Below are positions 61,999 through 64,000 of a DNA stretch of 64,000 bases, piece after piece (position 1 is the first letter of the stretch; each line of letters starts with the position of its first letter). Origin of the DNA: Brevibacterium limosum (lineage in GTDB: Bacteria > Actinomycetota > Actinomycetes > Actinomycetales > Brevibacteriaceae); NCBI RefSeq assembly GCF_011617705.1, contig NZ_CP050154.1, positions 3,658,001 through 3,722,000 on the forward strand. Reading direction: 5' to 3'. The notes beneath the pieces are model-generated. The model was not told the DNA's origin. It saw nothing but the letters and a program-made list of their open reading frames with translations, and did not search any database. The translations under genes were made by a program, and so were the position numbers.

Positions 61999-63645
61999 TC
62001 AGCGGTGGTGGCGGATGAGGGCGACCATGCGGTAGTCGAATTCCTGCCAGCTCGTGATCGAGTCCCCGGATTCCATCGCCGCCTGGAAGTCCTCGACCTC
62101 GGTGCGATCGGATTCGAGCGGAATGTCGAAGGGCATCTCCACGTAGATCAGCCCGCTGGCGTCGGTGTGGACGATGTCGAAACCGGCCTGCTTCGGGTCG
62201 AGCTCGTTGTTCATCACGATGAGCAGACGGTCCTCGGGGGCCGAGTATTCGGTCTCGATGCCATCGACATAGCCTTGCTGTGAGCGCAGCTCCCGCTGGG
62301 CCTGGATGACGAACGCGGAGTACGCGCCGATGCCGATGACCGGAATCCGCGAGGTCATTGCCTCGGTGGCGACGTCGATGAGCCGCGACCGGGCCTTGCG
62401 CCCCAGCGGAGACAGATCCCCGCCGGACATGGCGACTCCGTCGAAGCCGACGAGGGAGACCCGCGCATCGTCGTGGGTGGGGTTGAGGATGGTGATGTCG
62501 AGGCCGAAGCGCGAGTACCAGGGGCGGGTCACCTCGGCGCTCTCCTCGTCCCACCACACGTAGAAGAGGAACGGCACGTTGATCCCGGCCTCCGAGTAGA
62601 AGAACGGAGGACGGCGCTCACCTGCGGTGACGTCGAAGGGCACGACGTTGCCCTCGATCGGGGCGGGGCAGGTGGCGAACGAGGTGAACGCGAACGGGTA
62701 GTTGACCGCACGGTTGAAGTCGATGACGAGCGACCCGTCCTGGTTCGGCACTCCGAGGTCGATGGTCCGCCACGCCGAGGTGGTGCTCCCATTCGTCGAA
62801 TCGTGGAAGTCCAGCTGGAGCCCGGTCTTCGGGCACCCGGTGGCGAGCAGGCTGACCTCGCCGTGCTGGGTCTCAAAGGTGACGATTCCCGCCGCCTGCG
62901 TCTGCAGCTGCAGGTCCTCTTGAGCGGTTTCGATCGTAAAGGTCCTGAAGGGGTCGAATCGGGTGAACCGGGCGAGGAAGACGAAGTCCGGGTCCGGGTC
63001 GAAGACCGGGACCTCGAAGAACTTCCCGAGCAGCGGCGACTTCGAATTGCGCACACGCACACCGAGGCGGCCGCCCCGATCGATGAGTTCGTAGAGGACG
63101 TTGCCGACGGTGAACCAGTTCAGCGATCCGCCGGCCGGAAGCTTCGCGCTGAACCCGTTCTCCTCGACGCGGACCTGAGGTCGGGCGGGCACGGCTTCGT
63201 GTCCGCCGGATCCAGCATCCGATCCGGCGACAGACTCGGCGGAAGAATCGGCATCTGCAGCGTCGGCCCCAGCCGCGCTGCCCGCACCGGCATCGGCTTG
63301 GTCCGTCACCGTCGGCAGGGTCGAGGTGTCGCTGGGCACTGCCGGGCTGGTCGCCCGGGTCGGCCCTGCACCGTTGACCCCAGCACTGCCGAAGGTCCCG
63401 GCTCCGCTGTTGTCGACCTTGCTCAGCAGGTCGAACGTCTCGGCCGCGGGGCCGGCTTTGATTCCGGAATTCAACGACACAGTGACCCACCCGTCCTTGA
63501 CGGTGAAGGTGCCGGAGGCGTCGGTCCAGGTCGATTCGGTGTCGAGCCAGTGCAGTCCGACGACGCTGAGCCAGCCGAACGGTTTCGCCAGTGCCGAGTT
63601 CCGTGAGTCGCGCCAGGTGTTCCACTCCGTCACGAACTGGTTCAC
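61999..63645 (-). CDS. DUF1684 protein with extra C-terminal domain
   Basis: A 548-residue cytosolic protein. The first ~355 residues form a DUF1684 domain (PFGWLSVVGLHWLD, then GRLGVRVRNSKSPLL, then FNRAVNYPFAFTSFATCPAP), interrupted at ~75-140 by an Ala/Ser/Asp-rich insertion. About 190 further residues (from RRPPFFYSEAGINVPFLFYV) form a separate domain with IVMNNELDPKQAGFDIVHTD that I do not recognise. GTG 63645 has AAGGAG eight bases upstream; the open frame to 63792 is rejected. Function unknown. Confidence 0.78.
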   Translation of the reverse strand: MNQFVTEWNTWRDSRNSALAKPFGWLSVVGLHWLDTESTWTDASGTFTVKDGWVTVSLNSGIKAGPAAETFDLLSKVDNSGAGTFGSAGVNGAGPTRATSPAVPSDTSTLPTVTDQADAGAGSAAGADAADADSSAESVAGSDAGSGGHEAVPARPQVRVEENGFSAKLPAGGSLNWFTVGNVLYELIDRGGRLGVRVRNSKSPLLGKFFEVPVFDPDPDFVFLARFTRFDPFRTFTIETAQEDLQLQTQAAGIVTFETQHGEVSLLATGCPKTGLQLDFHDSTNGSTTSAWRTIDLGVPNQDGSLVIDFNRAVNYPFAFTSFATCPAPIEGNVVPFDVTAGERRPPFFYSEAGINVPFLFYVWWDEESAEVTRPWYSRFGLDITILNPTHDDARVSLVGFDGVAMSGGDLSPLGRKARSRLIDVATEAMTSRIPVIGIGAYSAFVIQAQRELRSQQGYVDGIETEYSAPEDRLLIVMNNELDPKQAGFDIVHTDASGLIYVEMPFDIPLESDRTEVEDFQAAMESGDSITSWQEFDYRMVALIRHHR

Positions 63646-63779
63646 GTCGAACACTCCTTGCCGTCGCTGGTGCGGTCGCAGGGTCGCTGCCCCCGCCTGT
63701 CTCTCAGACCCGGTGGCAACCCGAGTCTGAGACCTGATCTTCTTCCCCTCCAAACTACCGCAAACGATAGGCTGGGGAA

Positions 63780-64000
63780 ATGAATGGATCACTCCCGAGA
63801 CCGGACGCGGCCGCGACGACAGCGGCCGACCTCGGCGACTTCGTCAGCGCCTCTCCCAGCTCCTACCATGCCGTGGCCACTGCCGCGAAGCGCCTGGAAG
63901 AGGCCGGATTCTCCCGCCTCGAGGAGTCCGTTCCCTGGGCGCTGACGCCCGGGACCGCGCACTACGTCATCCGGGACGGCGCGCTCATCGCGTGGATGAA
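63780..64000 (+). CDS. apeB: M18-family aminopeptidase, N-terminal part
   Basis: The frame starts at an ATG at 63780 and runs off the right edge after 73 codons. DLGDFVSASPSSYHAVATAA and a following RLEEAGFSRLEE, then YVIRDGALIAW, match the opening of M18 aspartyl aminopeptidases (ApeB). The metal ligands lie outside the window, so the activity is inferred from this part alone. Confidence 0.82.
   Translation, partial: MNGSLPRPDAAATTAADLGDFVSASPSSYHAVATAAKRLEEAGFSRLEESVPWALTPGTAHYVIRDGALIAWM

Overview
The window is 64 kb of high-GC DNA with dense, often overlapping genes, GTG and TTG starts, and hairpin terminators that lack U-tracts. The gene content is actinobacterial: an APS-reductase type sulfate assimilation operon, an FprA-type ferredoxin reductase, two 7Fe ferredoxins, an LCP wall-polymer ligase and a TagGH-like exporter. 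A Brevibacterium-like member of the Micrococcales is my best guess. That genus call is inference; nothing here proves it.

Layout. 1-649 is the start of an amino-acid permease that leaves the window. 835-7108 is an accessory stretch of two segments: a GntR/cupin/MFS/PuuE-like hydrolase cluster (1019-4704) and an AlbA_2 (Schlafen-like) regulator gene (5223-7016). Each segment is bounded by a degenerate copy of the 3' end of fpr, whose intact copy lies at 7109-8518. 7109-14507 is a tightly overlapping operon for assimilatory sulfate reduction (sir, cysH, cysD, cysN, cobA, ferredoxin, fpr). Upstream of it are a CbiX-type chelatase and a divergent TauE/SafE exporter; a 9-bp motif recurs in all three promoter regions. 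Together these genes activate sulfate, reduce it to sulfide, build the siroheme that Sir needs, supply its electrons, and export excess sulfite or sulfonate.

17450-19291 is a second AlbA_2 gene with partly duplicated flanks. 19593-25963 holds an MHS transporter, a short UvrA-like ABC protein preceded by four 23-bp repeats, and a polysaccharide ABC exporter. 26035-27361 is a flavin oxidoreductase split by a +1 frameshift. 27486-29173 is an ImmA/IrrE plus DUF4411 pair. 29307-41000 contains housekeeping and stress genes: an FMN stress protein, rhodanese, drug MFS, glutaminase, phosphoglucomutase, ferredoxin and an LCP ligase. 41261-42045 is an XRE regulator with a membrane partner. 42234-43094 is a hydrolase gene with a short leader ORF. 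43127-43675 is a truncated Abi-like gene, followed by dld and rarA.

47219-48624 is an IS110-family element inserted exactly into the loop of a dispersed REP-like palindrome. Three further copies of this palindrome lie at gene ends (51265, 52437, 61908). The rest holds two CNNM-type CBS proteins, an Hsp31-like protein, a solitary fumarate-reductase-type flavoprotein with a divergent LysR gene, a luciferase-like monooxygenase, a PQQ sugar dehydrogenase lipoprotein, a toxin-antitoxin remnant, a CopC-like protein, a low-molecular-weight phosphatase, an M13 peptidase, a DUF1684 protein with an extra domain, and the start of an M18 aminopeptidase.

The strongest leads are the IS110/REP junction with guide-like matches inside the element, the triplicated fpr 3' end, the duplicated flanks of the second AlbA_2 gene, and several broken defence or toxin genes. 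I saw no tRNA, rRNA or CRISPR array.
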